Positions 1-9,162 of a stretch of DNA of 63,804 bases are shown in pieces. Source of the stretch: a bacterium (GTDB taxonomy: Bacteria > 4484-113 > JAFGCY01); assembly GCA_016932385.1 (NCBI GenBank), contig JAFGCY010000033.1, positions 1 to 63,804 on the forward strand, in the 5' to 3' direction. Under the pieces are notes generated by a model. The model did not search any database, was not told where the DNA came from, and saw only the letters and a list, made by a program, of their open reading frames with translations. Position 1 is the stretch's first letter, and every line of letters starts with the position of its first letter. Made by a program: the position numbers and the translations under genes.

Positions 1-114
1 AGCGACTGGAAACTCAATTCTTGCCCAAAGACCTTTCTACTTACACTTTCTACTTTTACTCAATCGCACAACCAGGGGCGGTTGTGCAACTGGAGCAGCG
101 CAATCCCCGCGCTG
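1..114. repeat. Right half of a REP/BIME-like intergenic repeat
   Basis: Positions 66-87 form a hairpin with arms GCACAACC and GGTTGTGC around a six-base loop, aggggc. Copies near 24.26, 25.80 and 39.29 kb have the same loop (or its complement) but arms GCACAAGC/GCTTGTGC, so the C-to-G change in one arm is compensated in the other. A weaker stem (CAGCG/CGCTG) follows at about 95-114. To the left are pyrimidine-rich words (cttac, ctttctac) like those inside the other islands. The left part of the element is cut off by the window edge. Confidence 0.6.
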
Positions 115-175
115 GCATGTTATTATTTCCACAAGAGCGGTGAATTGCTGTAAATCTTAGTACCGGCTGTAATCG

Positions 176-2854
176 ATGAAGCACATGCGCAAAGCGCTCG
201 GGGGATTCAGCGCCGCTGTCGCCATCTACGTGCTGGCGGCCGGTTGCGCGCCCGACTCGGCGCCGGTACCGGAAGTGCTGGATACCGCCGTCCCAATCGC
301 GTCGCCAACGGTGATGCTGGCCGAAGCCCGGCGCCAGGCCTGCGGCACCGCCGCCTATGGCGGGGACTTCCGGACCGACCTGCCCCATCCCGGCGTGGCC
401 GCGACGGACGGCAAGGCGCATTTCGCGCCGCGCTGGGAGATCGACACGGACATGGCCTACGCCATCTACCAGCTCGCCCTGCCCAACGGGACCGAGATCC
501 TGCAACTGAACCTGGACTGGGCGATCCCGCCGGAGACCGACACCGGCTTTACCACGCTGTGGATCGGCTTCGCCAACTGGTGGCTCTCCACCTGGAACTG
601 GCAGCCGGCCTACGACCCGGCGCATGTCGTCGAATCGCACGCCCCCGCCTGCATCCGCGGCGGGCAGGTCACGGTGCTGGTGCTGGTCACAGGCTACACC
701 GAAGCGGAACTGGCCGGCCTGGAGTTGGAGGTCTCCCCCGGCGGGGACTGGTGGATGTATGGGCACGACCGCCAGCATACGGGGCTGTCGCACTACCGGG
801 GCCCCCGTGATCCGGTCCTGAAGTGGACGTACACGTTCACCAACGAAGTCTACGGCAGCCCGGCGATCGGAGCCGACGGCACGGTCTATTGCGGCAGCGA
901 CAACGGCGAGATGGTGGCGATCAACCCCAACGGCACCAATCACTGGCCGCAGTTCGTCGAAACCGTCGACTTCATCCGCTCCAGTCCGGCGATCGACAGC
1001 CAGGGCCAGGTCGTTTTCGGCGACTGGAACGGCCTGGTGCACGCGCTCAGCGCGGTGGACGGTTCGCCGACCTGGGCCGTGCCGTTCGCCGCCGGGGACA
1101 CGATCGTCTCCAGCCCGCTCGCCATGCCCGACGGCTCGATCTACATCGGCAGCCACGACGGACGGCTGTACAAGCTGGACAGCGCCGGCCAGCCCGCTTG
1201 GGATGAACCGTTTGCGACCGGCGACCGCGTGCTCTGCAGTCCGGCGGCCGGAGCCGACGGCACGGTCTACTTCGGCAGCGACGACGGCTGCCTCTACGCC
1301 CTGAGCCCCGACGGCGAGGAGCTGTGGCCCGCGCCGTTCGCCACCGAGGATTTCATCGACTCAGCGCCGGCGATCAATAAGTACAATGTGATCTACTTCG
1401 GCAGTTATGACGGCAACGTCTATGCCGTCAAGGCGGACGGCAGCCCGGCCTGGTCCCAGCCGTTTGCGACCGGCGACTGGGTTACCGCCAGCCCGGCGAT
1501 CGGGCCGGACGGCACGATCTACGTCGGCAGTTGGGATCACAACCTCTATGCAATCAACCCCAACGGCACGGCTAAATGGATCGCGCCGTTCACGGCCGGC
1601 GGGCCGATCGAGGGCGCCGCGGCGATCGACGCCGACGGCATCATTTACCTCGGCAGCCACGACGGCAAACTCTACGCGCTGGAGGACCAGGGAAACATGG
1701 CCGTCAAGCTGTGGCAGTACACGACCGGCGGGCCGATCCACCAGGGCCCGGTCCTCGCTGCCACGGGCACGCTGTATGCCGGCAGCGGGGATTACAAGCT
1801 CTACGCCCTGGTCGATCCCGACAGCCCGTATTTATGGCGCACGGAGTTGATCGACTCGATGGCCTATTCCGGCGCCGACGTCGGGCGCTGGAGCAGCCTG
1901 GCGCTGGACGCGGCGGGACATCCGCATGTGGCCTATTACGACAGCACCAACGGCGATGTCTGCTACGCGTCCGGCCCCGGCAGCTGGTCGATCGAAACGG
2001 TGGCCGCGATGGGGGATGTCGGCGGCTACATTTCACTGGCCGTCGACCCGGCGGGCGCGCCGCACATCGCCTTCCACGATTACACCAACGGCTGGCTGCG
2101 CTACGCCTGGACGGACGGCGACTGGCACATCGAGCACGTGGAATACTCGCTGTCGGGCGGGGGGAATCTCGCCGGCTGGTACAACTCGATGATCATCACG
2201 GCGGAAGGCCAGCCGGTGATCCGCTACATCGATGGTGAGACTAAATACATGTACCAGGGCTTCCAGCGCGGCGAAGTCTGGGAGGGTTACCGGCTGAACA
2301 GCACCCCGATGGACTGCATTGCCTGCGTCTACAACAGCGAGGATGTCGCCTACACCTGCGGCTACCGGCCGGGCACGGACACCGCCTGGCTGTACTACCG
2401 CCCGAACATGCTCAACTACTACGAACCGCTGGGCACCGTCGGCACCGTCACCGGCGACGTCCGCCTGGGGATCGCCTGCCTGGCGGACCAACGCGTCGGC
2501 GCCACCTACTACGCCCACGACGACGCTGCGGGTAATTTTCTGGGCGACCTGCTGTACTCGGAACTGCGTGGCAATGGAGTCACCACCATGCCCGTCGCAA
2601 CCACAGGCGACGTCGGCCGGTTCTCGGCGATGGCCCGCGGCGAACAGGGTTACCCGCAGGTGGCTTATTACGACGCCACGGGCGATGCACTGAAATACTC
2701 CCGTTACAACGGCCTGGCCTGGGACATCGCGACCGTGGCCCTGGACGGCGGCGAGTATTGCTCTTTGGCGATCGACGCCGACTGGGTGCCGCATATCTCC
2801 TACTATTGCCGCGATGCGGGCGAACTGCGCTATGCCACCCAGATCACGGATTGA
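176..2854 (+). CDS. Secreted PQQ-like beta-propeller lipoprotein
   Basis: Predicted 892-residue exported lipoprotein. The N-terminus has a short basic stretch, a hydrophobic segment and a lipobox ending LAAGC. Residues about 125-145 hold a small domain with a W-I-G-F-A and W-N-W pattern, also seen in the lipoproteins at 27236 and 43636. Residues about 190-550 are a run of PQQ-type propeller blades with repeated D-G-T-[VI]-Y-x-G-S and L-Y-A-[LI] motifs. The C-terminal third has another repeat type with P-H-[VI]-A-[YF]-[YH]-D motifs, a second propeller. No enzyme residues are evident; a surface binding or scaffold role is inference. ATG 176 is used, but the in-frame ATG at 185 is also possible because neither has a clear ribosome binding site. 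Confidence 0.85.
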   Translation: MKHMRKALGGFSAAVAIYVLAAGCAPDSAPVPEVLDTAVPIASPTVMLAEARRQACGTAAYGGDFRTDLPHPGVAATDGKAHFAPRWEIDTDMAYAIYQLALPNGTEILQLNLDWAIPPETDTGFTTLWIGFANWWLSTWNWQPAYDPAHVVESHAPACIRGGQVTVLVLVTGYTEAELAGLELEVSPGGDWWMYGHDRQHTGLSHYRGPRDPVLKWTYTFTNEVYGSPAIGADGTVYCGSDNGEMVAINPNGTNHWPQFVETVDFIRSSPAIDSQGQVVFGDWNGLVHALSAVDGSPTWAVPFAAGDTIVSSPLAMPDGSIYIGSHDGRLYKLDSAGQPAWDEPFATGDRVLCSPAAGADGTVYFGSDDGCLYALSPDGEELWPAPFATEDFIDSAPAINKYNVIYFGSYDGNVYAVKADGSPAWSQPFATGDWVTASPAIGPDGTIYVGSWDHNLYAINPNGTAKWIAPFTAGGPIEGAAAIDADGIIYLGSHDGKLYALEDQGNMAVKLWQYTTGGPIHQGPVLAATGTLYAGSGDYKLYALVDPDSPYLWRTELIDSMAYSGADVGRWSSLALDAAGHPHVAYYDSTNGDVCYASGPGSWSIETVAAMGDVGGYISLAVDPAGAPHIAFHDYTNGWLRYAWTDGDWHIEHVEYSLSGGGNLAGWYNSMIITAEGQPVIRYIDGETKYMYQGFQRGEVWEGYRLNSTPMDCIACVYNSEDVAYTCGYRPGTDTAWLYYRPNMLNYYEPLGTVGTVTGDVRLGIACLADQRVGATYYAHDDAAGNFLGDLLYSELRGNGVTTMPVATTGDVGRFSAMARGEQGYPQVAYYDATGDALKYSRYNGLAWDIATVALDGGEYCSLAIDADWVPHISYYCRDAGELRYATQITD

Positions 2855-2910
2855 GCAGCCTGTACCGCCTTGCGGTCCGTGACCGTCCCTGCACGCGCCC
2901 GTGTACCAGA

Positions 2911-2943
2911 TATAAAAAGGCTCCCGGCGCTGGGCCGGGAGCC
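2911..2943 (-). terminator. Intrinsic terminator of the 2970-6569 gene
   Basis: Arms GGCTCCCGGC (2919-2928) and GCCGGGAGCC (2934-2943) form a perfect 10-bp stem with a five-base loop. On the minus strand the stem is followed by TTTTTATA, the U-tract of an intrinsic terminator. On the plus strand no T-run follows, so termination of the convergent 176-2854 gene here is less certain. Confidence 0.8.
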
Positions 2944-2969
2944 AGGGTTACTGCCTGTTACGCGCTCGC

Positions 2970-5900
2970 TCAGGGATCGATGATGTAGATCCATTCGATC
3001 TCGATATGCGACGCTAGTGGGTTGAATTCGATTTGGTATGTAATATCGAAAAACGAATCCGGTGTAGTATCGAAAGTCTGAGGTTGCGTCGCGCCTGATA
3101 AATTCTGCGTGATGGGCTCGAAGGCAACTTTCGCCAAGGTTCCGTTATCAACGTACCTTTGCTCACCAGGTGGATCAGTTGACTCAGAGAAGGTTTCTCC
3201 AATGCCTAATTCGGCACCCATGAATCCTCCGATCTGCCCTTCATCCAGCGCAACGCCGCCGAGATCGAAGTTCAGCCTGGCTGGTTCAGTCTCCGGTGGG
3301 GCAGCAAGGCTATCCGCAGAGATGGTGGGTGGCGGTGGATCGCTTAATCCATAATCCCACCAAATATTCCACCCCACAGGAATATCCCAGCTAAACGGCA
3401 CGGTGCCGACTGGCAACATATCGGGATAGCTCAGCAGCGGCGCAGTACCTGAAAAGCCGTCCGGAATCGAGCTCGGCGTCGACGGATCGCTGACGATCGA
3501 GATAATCGGGATGCACCAGATGATGATGCAGCCCGGCGGATTCTCGATGCCGTCCGCACCGGGATCGCCGTCGGTCGCCGTGCCGGGATTGCCATTGGCC
3601 GTGGCCGTGCCGCCCTCGCCGCCGTTGCCCGGGTCGCAGCCGTCGCCGCCGTCACCGCCATCGCCGCCGATCGCGTCCGCCGCCGACTCCGAGCCCTGGG
3701 TGGCGCTGGAGCCCGTGGCCGTGCCCGGTGTGCCCGAGTTGGCCGTGGCGTCGCCACCGTCGCCGCCGTCGCTGCCGGGCTCCTTGTAGCAGGTCAGGCC
3801 GTTGCCGCCGTAGCCGCCAAAGGCGTTAGCCGATCCGCCGTCGCCCGAGGTCACGCCACCGCCGTTGACTCCCGCCGGAATGCTCTGGCCCGTCGCGTCG
3901 CCGCCGTTGCCGCCGGTCGCCGTGGCCGGCCCGCCGTCACCACCGCCGACGCCGTCGGGACAATCGCAGGTATCGTCGCCGCCATCACCGGCGATCGCGT
4001 TCGCTGCGCCGCCTGTCCCGCCCTTGGCCTCACCCATCGTGACGTTACCCAGGCCGCTGACATTGCCGCGAACGGCCAGGCCCCAGCGCGGCATCTCGCC
4101 GCCGTCGCCGCCGGTGGCGGTCGCCGAGCAGCCCTCCTCGGGCGGGCAGCCGTCCTCGCCGTTACCGGCGGAGGCCGTGGCATCACCGCCCGTGCCGCCG
4201 TGGCCGGGATTGAAGTTGAAAGCACCGGTGGCTTCGATCGAGCCGCCGGGCGCCGCGGTAAAGCGGAACTTGTTGAGCGGCTTGCCGCCCTTGCCGCCGG
4301 TGGCCACCGCCGTCGGACAGCAGTCCAGGTCGGTCTCGGCATCGCCGCCGTCACCGCCGTCGCCGAGTTTGATTGTCACATTGTTGAAGGTCAGCCGCCG
4401 GCTGGCGTGGATCCGCAGGCGGAAGCGGTTGTCCTCACCGTCGCCGCCGGTCACATTGCAGCCACCGGACTGGTCCTGGCCGTCCTGGCCGGGCGGGCCC
4501 TCGATCGAGAAGTCTTCGAAGTGCAGTTGGCCGTTGGCCTGGTGGATGCGCATCACGACGCGGTGCACATTGCGCGGCTGCGCCGGCATCTGGCCCCAGT
4601 TGCCGCGGGCAACCCAGCGCTGCCAGGGCCGCGGGCCGTAATAGACGGTGCGGCTGGTGGACTTCAGTGCGGTGACGCCCTTGCCGCCGCCGGTTCCGGC
4701 ATCCTCGGGCATCAGGTTGAACGGATATTCGTCGGGATCCGTATCGTTATCGGTTTCAGTCTCCACATCCTCGGGCGTAAGTAACTCATCCGGATCGTCG
4801 ACGATGTAAACATTACCGTTGCTGATCACCGCCGAGTTCGCACCGAACTCCGCCGCGCCCATCAGGACTAGCTTGAGTGAGTTGGCATCCTGCTCGGTGG
4901 CAAACTCCCACGGCACTGTGAACTGGATAAGTCCGTCGCAGTATAAGTCGCCGTGAACGATCAGACACATATCCTCATTCTGGCCGCCCAGCATTGCACC
5001 CGTCTCGATGGTCAGGTCGGACATGAAGTGGATGCATTCACCGCCGGACAGCGCGACCGTATTGCCGGAAGAAATCACCATCGGCCCGTTGAAGGTGGTT
5101 TCCGCGGTCAGTGCCGCGGGCACCTCGGCCGTCGCCAGCGGCGTGACGGTAATTGTGTTTTCGTTGTCGTCCTCGTTGGGTTCCGCCGCACTGTCCTGGG
5201 CCCGGACCGCAAAGGCGTATTCCATGCCGTTGGTCAAGCCGGTGATCTCGCGGATCTGGTCGGCGTTGGCGTCCGGTGGCTCGCTGATCGTCACGCTGAG
5301 CGTGGCGGCCGTCGCGAAATCCACTGTCATGCCCTCGTTGTAGTACACGGTGTAGGACACGGGCGGAGATCCCGCGTCGGTCGCCCCACGCCACATCACG
5401 CGCGCCGCGCCGTCCAACGGAATCACCTCGACGATGCCCTCGCCGTCGGGATCCTCGGGGTACGAGTCCCAGACCGGCGGCGTCACATCACCGACATCGG
5501 GCACATCAAACATGTTGGAAGGCGTACCTTCATCGGACTGGCTGCCGACCGGGCGCAGCCACAGCGCCTCGTAGTCCGACCAGTCCCCGACGGCCGGCGT
5601 GACTGACTCCTCGATCACCAGCCGCGTGTCCAATACAGACGCGGCGGGGAACGGGATCACCGCCAGTTCCGCTGCCGCGCCGTTATCAGCATTGGAGGAA
5701 TCCGGGTAATCGGCGATGTCGCCGCCGTAGAGACGCCAGCTCACGACCTGCTTCTGCCAGTTTTGGCCGATCGGCGTCAGGTCGGCGATCTCGATCAGGC
5801 CGTTTTCGTTGCCGTCGATCACCGAGCCGATCGACTCCCAGGGGAACAGGCCCGGAAACGTAGCGGACTGCTCCGCGAAATGCACTCCCAGGGGTGTAAT

Positions 5901-6569
5901 GTCGGCGACCTCAACCAGGCTGTTTTGGTTGTAATCGCCGAGGTTGACGTGACTAAAGGTCACGTCGCCGGTCACCAGGTCAACCTCCAGGTCCCGAATC
6001 GCGCTACGCTCGAAGTCGGGCACGGCGGAACCGGTCCTCGGAGCGGCGGGCCCGTCGGCGAAGCGCACCGTCGCCAGGGTGAACTCGCCGCTGACACCGT
6101 CGGCTTCCTGCGGGCGAGGAATGAGTGCGCCATAGTGCACGCAGCCCGGTGCGTCGGCGATGGCCAGCGTCAGCAGGTCGTCGCTGCCCAGCCCCGGCCA
6201 GTCGCCCGCCGCGCACTCGACCGCGTTCAGCACGGTATCGTCGTAAGCCAGCTCAAAAAGCGCGATCTTCAGGCCGTCCGCCTGAGCGCTGACGGCAACC
6301 TCCGTTTCCGCGCCGGCCTGGCGGATCGTCAGATCGAACTCCGCGCTGCCGCCGTAAGCAAAGCTGTCGTCGAGCACCGTCAGGCAGAAGCCTGCTTTTT
6401 CCACCACGACGTTACCGGCAGTTTCACCGGGAAGCATGGCTTCATCGGGCATGGCTGGATTGGACTGCAATTGCGGCGTAGTCGTCTGTGTCGCATCTTG
6501 CGAACCACCACAACTCCCCAAGCAAAACACCAATATCAGCGTGATAAACGTGAGTAATAACCTACGCAT
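2970..6569 (-). CDS. Large lipoprotein: cohesin-like, dockerin-like, FN3 and Gly/Asp-rich repeats
   Basis: A 1199-residue exported lipoprotein with signal peptide and lipobox LGSC (Cys about 20). Residues about 35-200 look like a cohesin-type beta-sandwich. Residues about 208-270 carry two dockerin-like loops, each with D-x-N-x-N/D-G then [VI]-A-D-[IL]-T-P-[IL]-G. Residues about 390-480 are a fibronectin type III domain. Residues about 690-1000 are a long Gly/Asp/Ala-rich stretch of GGDGGDA-type repeats with scattered CDC-like cysteines. A non-repetitive C-terminal domain follows. The start ATG has AAGGAG eight bases upstream. A cohesin-like module next to dockerin-like loops suggests surface assembly; this is inference. 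A hairpin-rich leader precedes it. Confidence 0.85.
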   Translation of the reverse strand: MRRLLLTFITLILVFCLGSCGGSQDATQTTTPQLQSNPAMPDEAMLPGETAGNVVVEKAGFCLTVLDDSFAYGGSAEFDLTIRQAGAETEVAVSAQADGLKIALFELAYDDTVLNAVECAAGDWPGLGSDDLLTLAIADAPGCVHYGALIPRPQEADGVSGEFTLATVRFADGPAAPRTGSAVPDFERSAIRDLEVDLVTGDVTFSHVNLGDYNQNSLVEVADITPLGVHFAEQSATFPGLFPWESIGSVIDGNENGLIEIADLTPIGQNWQKQVVSWRLYGGDIADYPDSSNADNGAAAELAVIPFPAASVLDTRLVIEESVTPAVGDWSDYEALWLRPVGSQSDEGTPSNMFDVPDVGDVTPPVWDSYPEDPDGEGIVEVIPLDGAARVMWRGATDAGSPPVSYTVYYNEGMTVDFATAATLSVTISEPPDANADQIREITGLTNGMEYAFAVRAQDSAAEPNEDDNENTITVTPLATAEVPAALTAETTFNGPMVISSGNTVALSGGECIHFMSDLTIETGAMLGGQNEDMCLIVHGDLYCDGLIQFTVPWEFATEQDANSLKLVLMGAAEFGANSAVISNGNVYIVDDPDELLTPEDVETETDNDTDPDEYPFNLMPEDAGTGGGKGVTALKSTSRTVYYGPRPWQRWVARGNWGQMPAQPRNVHRVVMRIHQANGQLHFEDFSIEGPPGQDGQDQSGGCNVTGGDGEDNRFRLRIHASRRLTFNNVTIKLGDGGDGGDAETDLDCCPTAVATGGKGGKPLNKFRFTAAPGGSIEATGAFNFNPGHGGTGGDATASAGNGEDGCPPEEGCSATATGGDGGEMPRWGLAVRGNVSGLGNVTMGEAKGGTGGAANAIAGDGGDDTCDCPDGVGGGDGGPATATGGNGGDATGQSIPAGVNGGGVTSGDGGSANAFGGYGGNGLTCYKEPGSDGGDGGDATANSGTPGTATGSSATQGSESAADAIGGDGGDGGDGCDPGNGGEGGTATANGNPGTATDGDPGADGIENPPGCIIIWCIPIISIVSDPSTPSSIPDGFSGTAPLLSYPDMLPVGTVPFSWDIPVGWNIWWDYGLSDPPPPTISADSLAAPPETEPARLNFDLGGVALDEGQIGGFMGAELGIGETFSESTDPPGEQRYVDNGTLAKVAFEPITQNLSGATQPQTFDTTPDSFFDITYQIEFNPLASHIEIEWIYIIDP

Positions 6570-6594
6570 CTCATTGCTCCTTGAATGCGTTTCG

Positions 6595-6655
6595 CGATAG
6601 CTAAGATGCCCGTTTCAAAACCGCTCTGTTCGCTATCGGGCACGTACACAGTATA
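6595..6655 (-). promoter_or_regulatory. Promoter and foldable 5' leader of the 1199-residue lipoprotein
   Basis: On the minus strand TATACT (6655-6650) is a good -10 box, placing the transcript start near 6643. The transcript would begin with TGCCCG (6642-6637) and GCTATCG/CGATAGC arms (6638-6632 and 6601-6595). TGCCCG can pair with CGGGCA (6612-6607), while CGATAGC pairs with GCTATCG further on. The two pairings interleave, so they are alternatives or a pseudoknot. No known riboswitch motif is recognised. Confidence 0.4.
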
Positions 6656-6754
6656 ACGGCGGTCGTGATTTTTAAAATACAGGTCAAAATTCAGCCACGG
6701 GCAGGTCAGACGTTTCGAATTGTGATACCCGAGATTCTGGAGCGGTAATCCGGC

Positions 6755-6766
6755 TATAATCCGCCT
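6755..6766 (+). promoter_or_regulatory. Leaderless promoter of the 6767 gene
   Basis: A consensus TATAAT (6755-6760) lies exactly six bases before GTG 6767. This places the transcript start at or next to the start codon. No Shine-Dalgarno sequence and no good -35 hexamer are visible. Confidence 0.7.
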
Positions 6767-7645
6767 GTGATCGAACTGGACGCAATCGAGCTGCGCCTGG
6801 GCAGCCAGGTGCTGGCCCAGGGGCTGAATTGGCAGCTGCCGGACCCCGGCGTTTATCTGCTGCTGGGGCCGACGGGCAGCGGCAAAAGCCTCTTGGCCCG
6901 TCTGCTGGCCGGCCGGCAGAGGCCGCGACTCGGCACCGTACGGATCGACGGACTGCCGTTGTACGCCGGCTTCGGGGGGTACCACGAGCCGCTGTTCATC
7001 GCCCAGGCGGAAACCGCCTGCCGCGAGGCCGAGCCGCTCGACCTGTATCTGGCGGCGGAACTGGTCAATACGGGCGAGACCCCGCGCGCCCTGGAGCCGG
7101 CCTGGCCCGTGCTCGACGCCCTGATCCCCGACCGGAGCACGCCGATCAACAAGCTGGCCCACGGCCAGGTCCTGCTGGCCCAGCTCGCGCTGGCCGCGGT
7201 CATGCCGGTGCGCGTGGCGGTGCTGGACGGGCATCTGACCTACCTGGACGCCCGTTATTGCCAGGCCGCCGATGAGCTGCTCAAGCTCAACCGTTTCGCC
7301 GGCGATAAATTCCTGGTGCTGACCGCCGGCCGGCTGGCCCGGTTCCTGCCCGCGTTGGACGGAATCTTCCTGCTGGATGGCCCGCCGCTGAGGATCAAGG
7401 CCCTGCCGGAGGGCGTCGCCGTGGATACCACGGGCAAGCCGATCGACTCGTCTGGCAATCTGCGCGTCTTTACTGCGTCCCCGCCGGCGCTCCTGGCCGG
7501 CTTGACTTCAGGCCGCCACTATACGCTGGTCGCGATCATGGAAGACGGGCTGACCATCCGGCCCACCGGCGCGCTGCAGGCCGCGCTGGATGAACTGAGC
7601 AGCTTGGGACTGAGCGTACGCGCGATCGAATGGGAAGATGTCTAA
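6767..7645 (+). CDS. Orphan ABC-type ATPase domain protein with altered catalytic motifs
   Basis: A 292-residue cytoplasmic protein resembling an ABC transporter nucleotide-binding subunit. The Walker A GPTGSGKS (about residues 31-38) is intact. The signature region reads LAHGQ instead of LSGGQ. The Walker B region reads VAVLDGHL, with Gly where the catalytic Glu normally stands, so efficient ATP hydrolysis is doubtful. The last 80 residues have no recognised match. No permease gene is adjacent; the neighbours are a lipoprotein (divergent) and a STAS protein (convergent). GTG 6767 is chosen because a TATAAT box lies six bases upstream. It could be a regulatory or structural ABC protein; that is inference. 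Confidence 0.65.
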   Translation: MIELDAIELRLGSQVLAQGLNWQLPDPGVYLLLGPTGSGKSLLARLLAGRQRPRLGTVRIDGLPLYAGFGGYHEPLFIAQAETACREAEPLDLYLAAELVNTGETPRALEPAWPVLDALIPDRSTPINKLAHGQVLLAQLALAAVMPVRVAVLDGHLTYLDARYCQAADELLKLNRFAGDKFLVLTAGRLARFLPALDGIFLLDGPPLRIKALPEGVAVDTTGKPIDSSGNLRVFTASPPALLAGLTSGRHYTLVAIMEDGLTIRPTGALQAALDELSSLGLSVRAIEWEDV

Positions 7646-7656
7646 TCCGGCCAGCG

Positions 7657-8019
7657 CTAGGCCGAGGTGTCTTGGTCTTCGTCGGAGCCCTGCAGGAACT
7701 TCACGGCTTCGTCCTGTGAATCGAAGATCTTCACGTATTTGTCGATGCGGATCGTATTGAGCAGCCGGCGAACCAGGTTGTTCGGCGAGCAGAACACGAT
7801 CTCGCCCTGGTTCATTTTGACCTGTTTGATTAACACCACAAGGTAGCCGAGGCCCGAGCTGTCAAAGAAGCTAACCTTCTCCAGGTTGATGATGATCTTC
7901 TCGTAGGCTTCCAGTTTAAACGACTCGACCTTGTTTCGGGTCTCCGTCAGGCTGTTGATATTGATCTCCCCCGCCAGATGCAGGACGAAGATGCCATCTA
8001 CCATACTATAGCTAACCAT
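7657..8019 (-). CDS. STAS-domain anti-sigma factor antagonist
   Basis: A 120-residue single STAS domain of the SpoIIAA/RsbV type. Such proteins bind and sequester anti-sigma kinases in partner-switching pathways. The phosphorylation site is visible as FFDSSGLGYL, with the conserved Ser after Asp. The helix-strand pattern fits the whole family length. ATG 8019 is preferred over an upstream start because GGAGAG lies just before it and the STAS fold begins there. A TATTAT -10 candidate is at 8056-8051 on the minus strand. No cognate kinase or sigma factor gene lies in the window. The C-terminus is acidic. Confidence 0.85.
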   Translation of the reverse strand: MVSYSMVDGIFVLHLAGEININSLTETRNKVESFKLEAYEKIIINLEKVSFFDSSGLGYLVVLIKQVKMNQGEIVFCSPNNLVRRLLNTIRIDKYVKIFDSQDEAVKFLQGSDEDQDTSA

Positions 8020-8150
8020 AACTCTCCGCCATTTCCGTGGTGTCAGGAGCATAATAGCTAAATCTGTGATGCAATGCAAATTGCTTCACACATGCTTTAG
8101 CCGTCATATGGTGGCGCGCCAAGCATTACCCGGGCGCCGCGGGCATCGCG

Positions 8151-8162
8151 TATACTGCGTTC
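8151..8162 (+). promoter_or_regulatory. Leaderless promoter of pth
   Basis: TATACT (8151-8156) is followed by exactly six bases and then ATG 8163. No ribosome binding site precedes the ATG, which fits translation of a leaderless mRNA. Confidence 0.7.
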
Positions 8163-8756
8163 ATGTTTCTCTGGCGGCGCCGATCCCAACCCGTCGAATT
8201 CCTTGTGTTCGGCCTGGGCAATCCCGGGCTGGACTATGTTCGGACACGCCACAACATCGGCTGGTGGGTGGTGGACGAACTGGCCCGCCAAGTCGGAGTC
8301 GACCGCAGCGACGGCCGGCACCGCGGTCAGGTTGACTACTGCCGGGTCGCCGATGTTCCCGCAGCGCTGATCAAGCCGACGACGTTCATGAACCGCTCGG
8401 GCCAGTGTGTACGGCCTTGGCTGTTGGAATATCCCGATGCCGCCTGGGTTGTCGTGGCCGACGACATCAGCATGGCCCCCGGCAAATTGCGGCTACGCCG
8501 CCGCGGGTCCAGCGGCGGGCACCGCGGGCTGGCCAACATCACCGACGTCGTGCGCAGCGAGGATTTCATGCGTCTGAAAGTCGGCGTGGGCGAACCGCCG
8601 CCCGGCGTCGACGCAGCCGAGTGGGTGTTGGAACCGCCGACGGCGGCGGAAGAGGATGTGCTGGCCGGGGCCACAACCCGCGCCGCCGAGGTGCTCAAGC
8701 TGGTTGCCGCGGGGCAATTCGAGGCCGCTCAGCAGCTGACGGGCAAGGCCGTTTGA
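8163..8756 (+). CDS. pth: Peptidyl-tRNA hydrolase
   Basis: A 197-residue cytoplasmic enzyme that cleaves peptidyl-tRNA released from ribosomes and recycles the tRNA. Diagnostic motifs are GLGNPG near the N-terminus, the catalytic His in TRHNIGWWVVD, TFMNRSG, the DD of VADDISMAPGKLRLR, and GSSGGHRGL. The length is typical. The gene has its own leaderless promoter. rplY follows 110 bp later with a separate promoter; pth and rplY are neighbours in many bacteria. Confidence 0.96.
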   Translation: MFLWRRRSQPVEFLVFGLGNPGLDYVRTRHNIGWWVVDELARQVGVDRSDGRHRGQVDYCRVADVPAALIKPTTFMNRSGQCVRPWLLEYPDAAWVVVADDISMAPGKLRLRRRGSSGGHRGLANITDVVRSEDFMRLKVGVGEPPPGVDAAEWVLEPPTAAEEDVLAGATTRAAEVLKLVAAGQFEAAQQLTGKAV

Positions 8757-8811
8757 TATGACCGATCGGTCAGCTACCTCCGTTTGATTCGTAAGAAGCC
8801 GCCGAATTGGC

Positions 8812-8840
8812 TTGACACTATCCCCCGGCTGCCATATCCT
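8812..8840 (+). promoter_or_regulatory. Sigma-70 type promoter of rplY
   Basis: TTGACA (8812-8817), a 17-bp spacer and TATCCT (8835-8840) form a near-consensus housekeeping promoter. The transcript would start near 8847. It would have a short leader with GAGGAGGA before ATG 8866. It is one of the few clear -35 boxes in the window. Confidence 0.75.
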
Positions 8841-8865
8841 TTATGGGTTTACGAGGAGGATACCC

Positions 8866-9162
8866 ATGACGATAGAGCTGGTGGCGGAACCACGCACCGA
8901 GCTTGGCAAGGAAAAATGCAAGAAGCTGCGCGAAGCCAACGTGTTGCCCGCCAATATTTACGGCGGGCCGTTGAAGGAGCCGCAGGCGATCAGTTTAAAC
9001 TTGCACGAGACAGAGAAGGTTATCAAGGCCAACGGCAAGAACGCCGACTACACGGTGGTGCTGGAGGGCGCGAAGTACGCGGTCAGGATCGAGGAGATCC
9101 GGTACGAGCCGATCTACCGGAAGTTCGAGCACGTCGATTTCGTGGTAACTGGTAACGAATAA
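8866..9162 (+). CDS. rplY: Ribosomal protein L25 (5S rRNA-binding)
   Basis: A 98-residue short-form L25 that binds 5S rRNA in the large subunit. The N-terminal ELVAEPRTELGK segment, ANVLPANIYGG and the C-terminal EHVDFV ending are typical. The longer CTC-type C-terminal domain is absent. ATG 8866 follows a strong GAGGAGGA at a suitable distance; the reading frame extends upstream but lacks homology there. Its TAA overlaps the next gene's ATG as TAATG at 9160-9164, so translation of the following NurA-like gene is probably coupled to L25. Confidence 0.93.
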   Translation: MTIELVAEPRTELGKEKCKKLREANVLPANIYGGPLKEPQAISLNLHETEKVIKANGKNADYTVVLEGAKYAVRIEEIRYEPIYRKFEHVDFVVTGNE

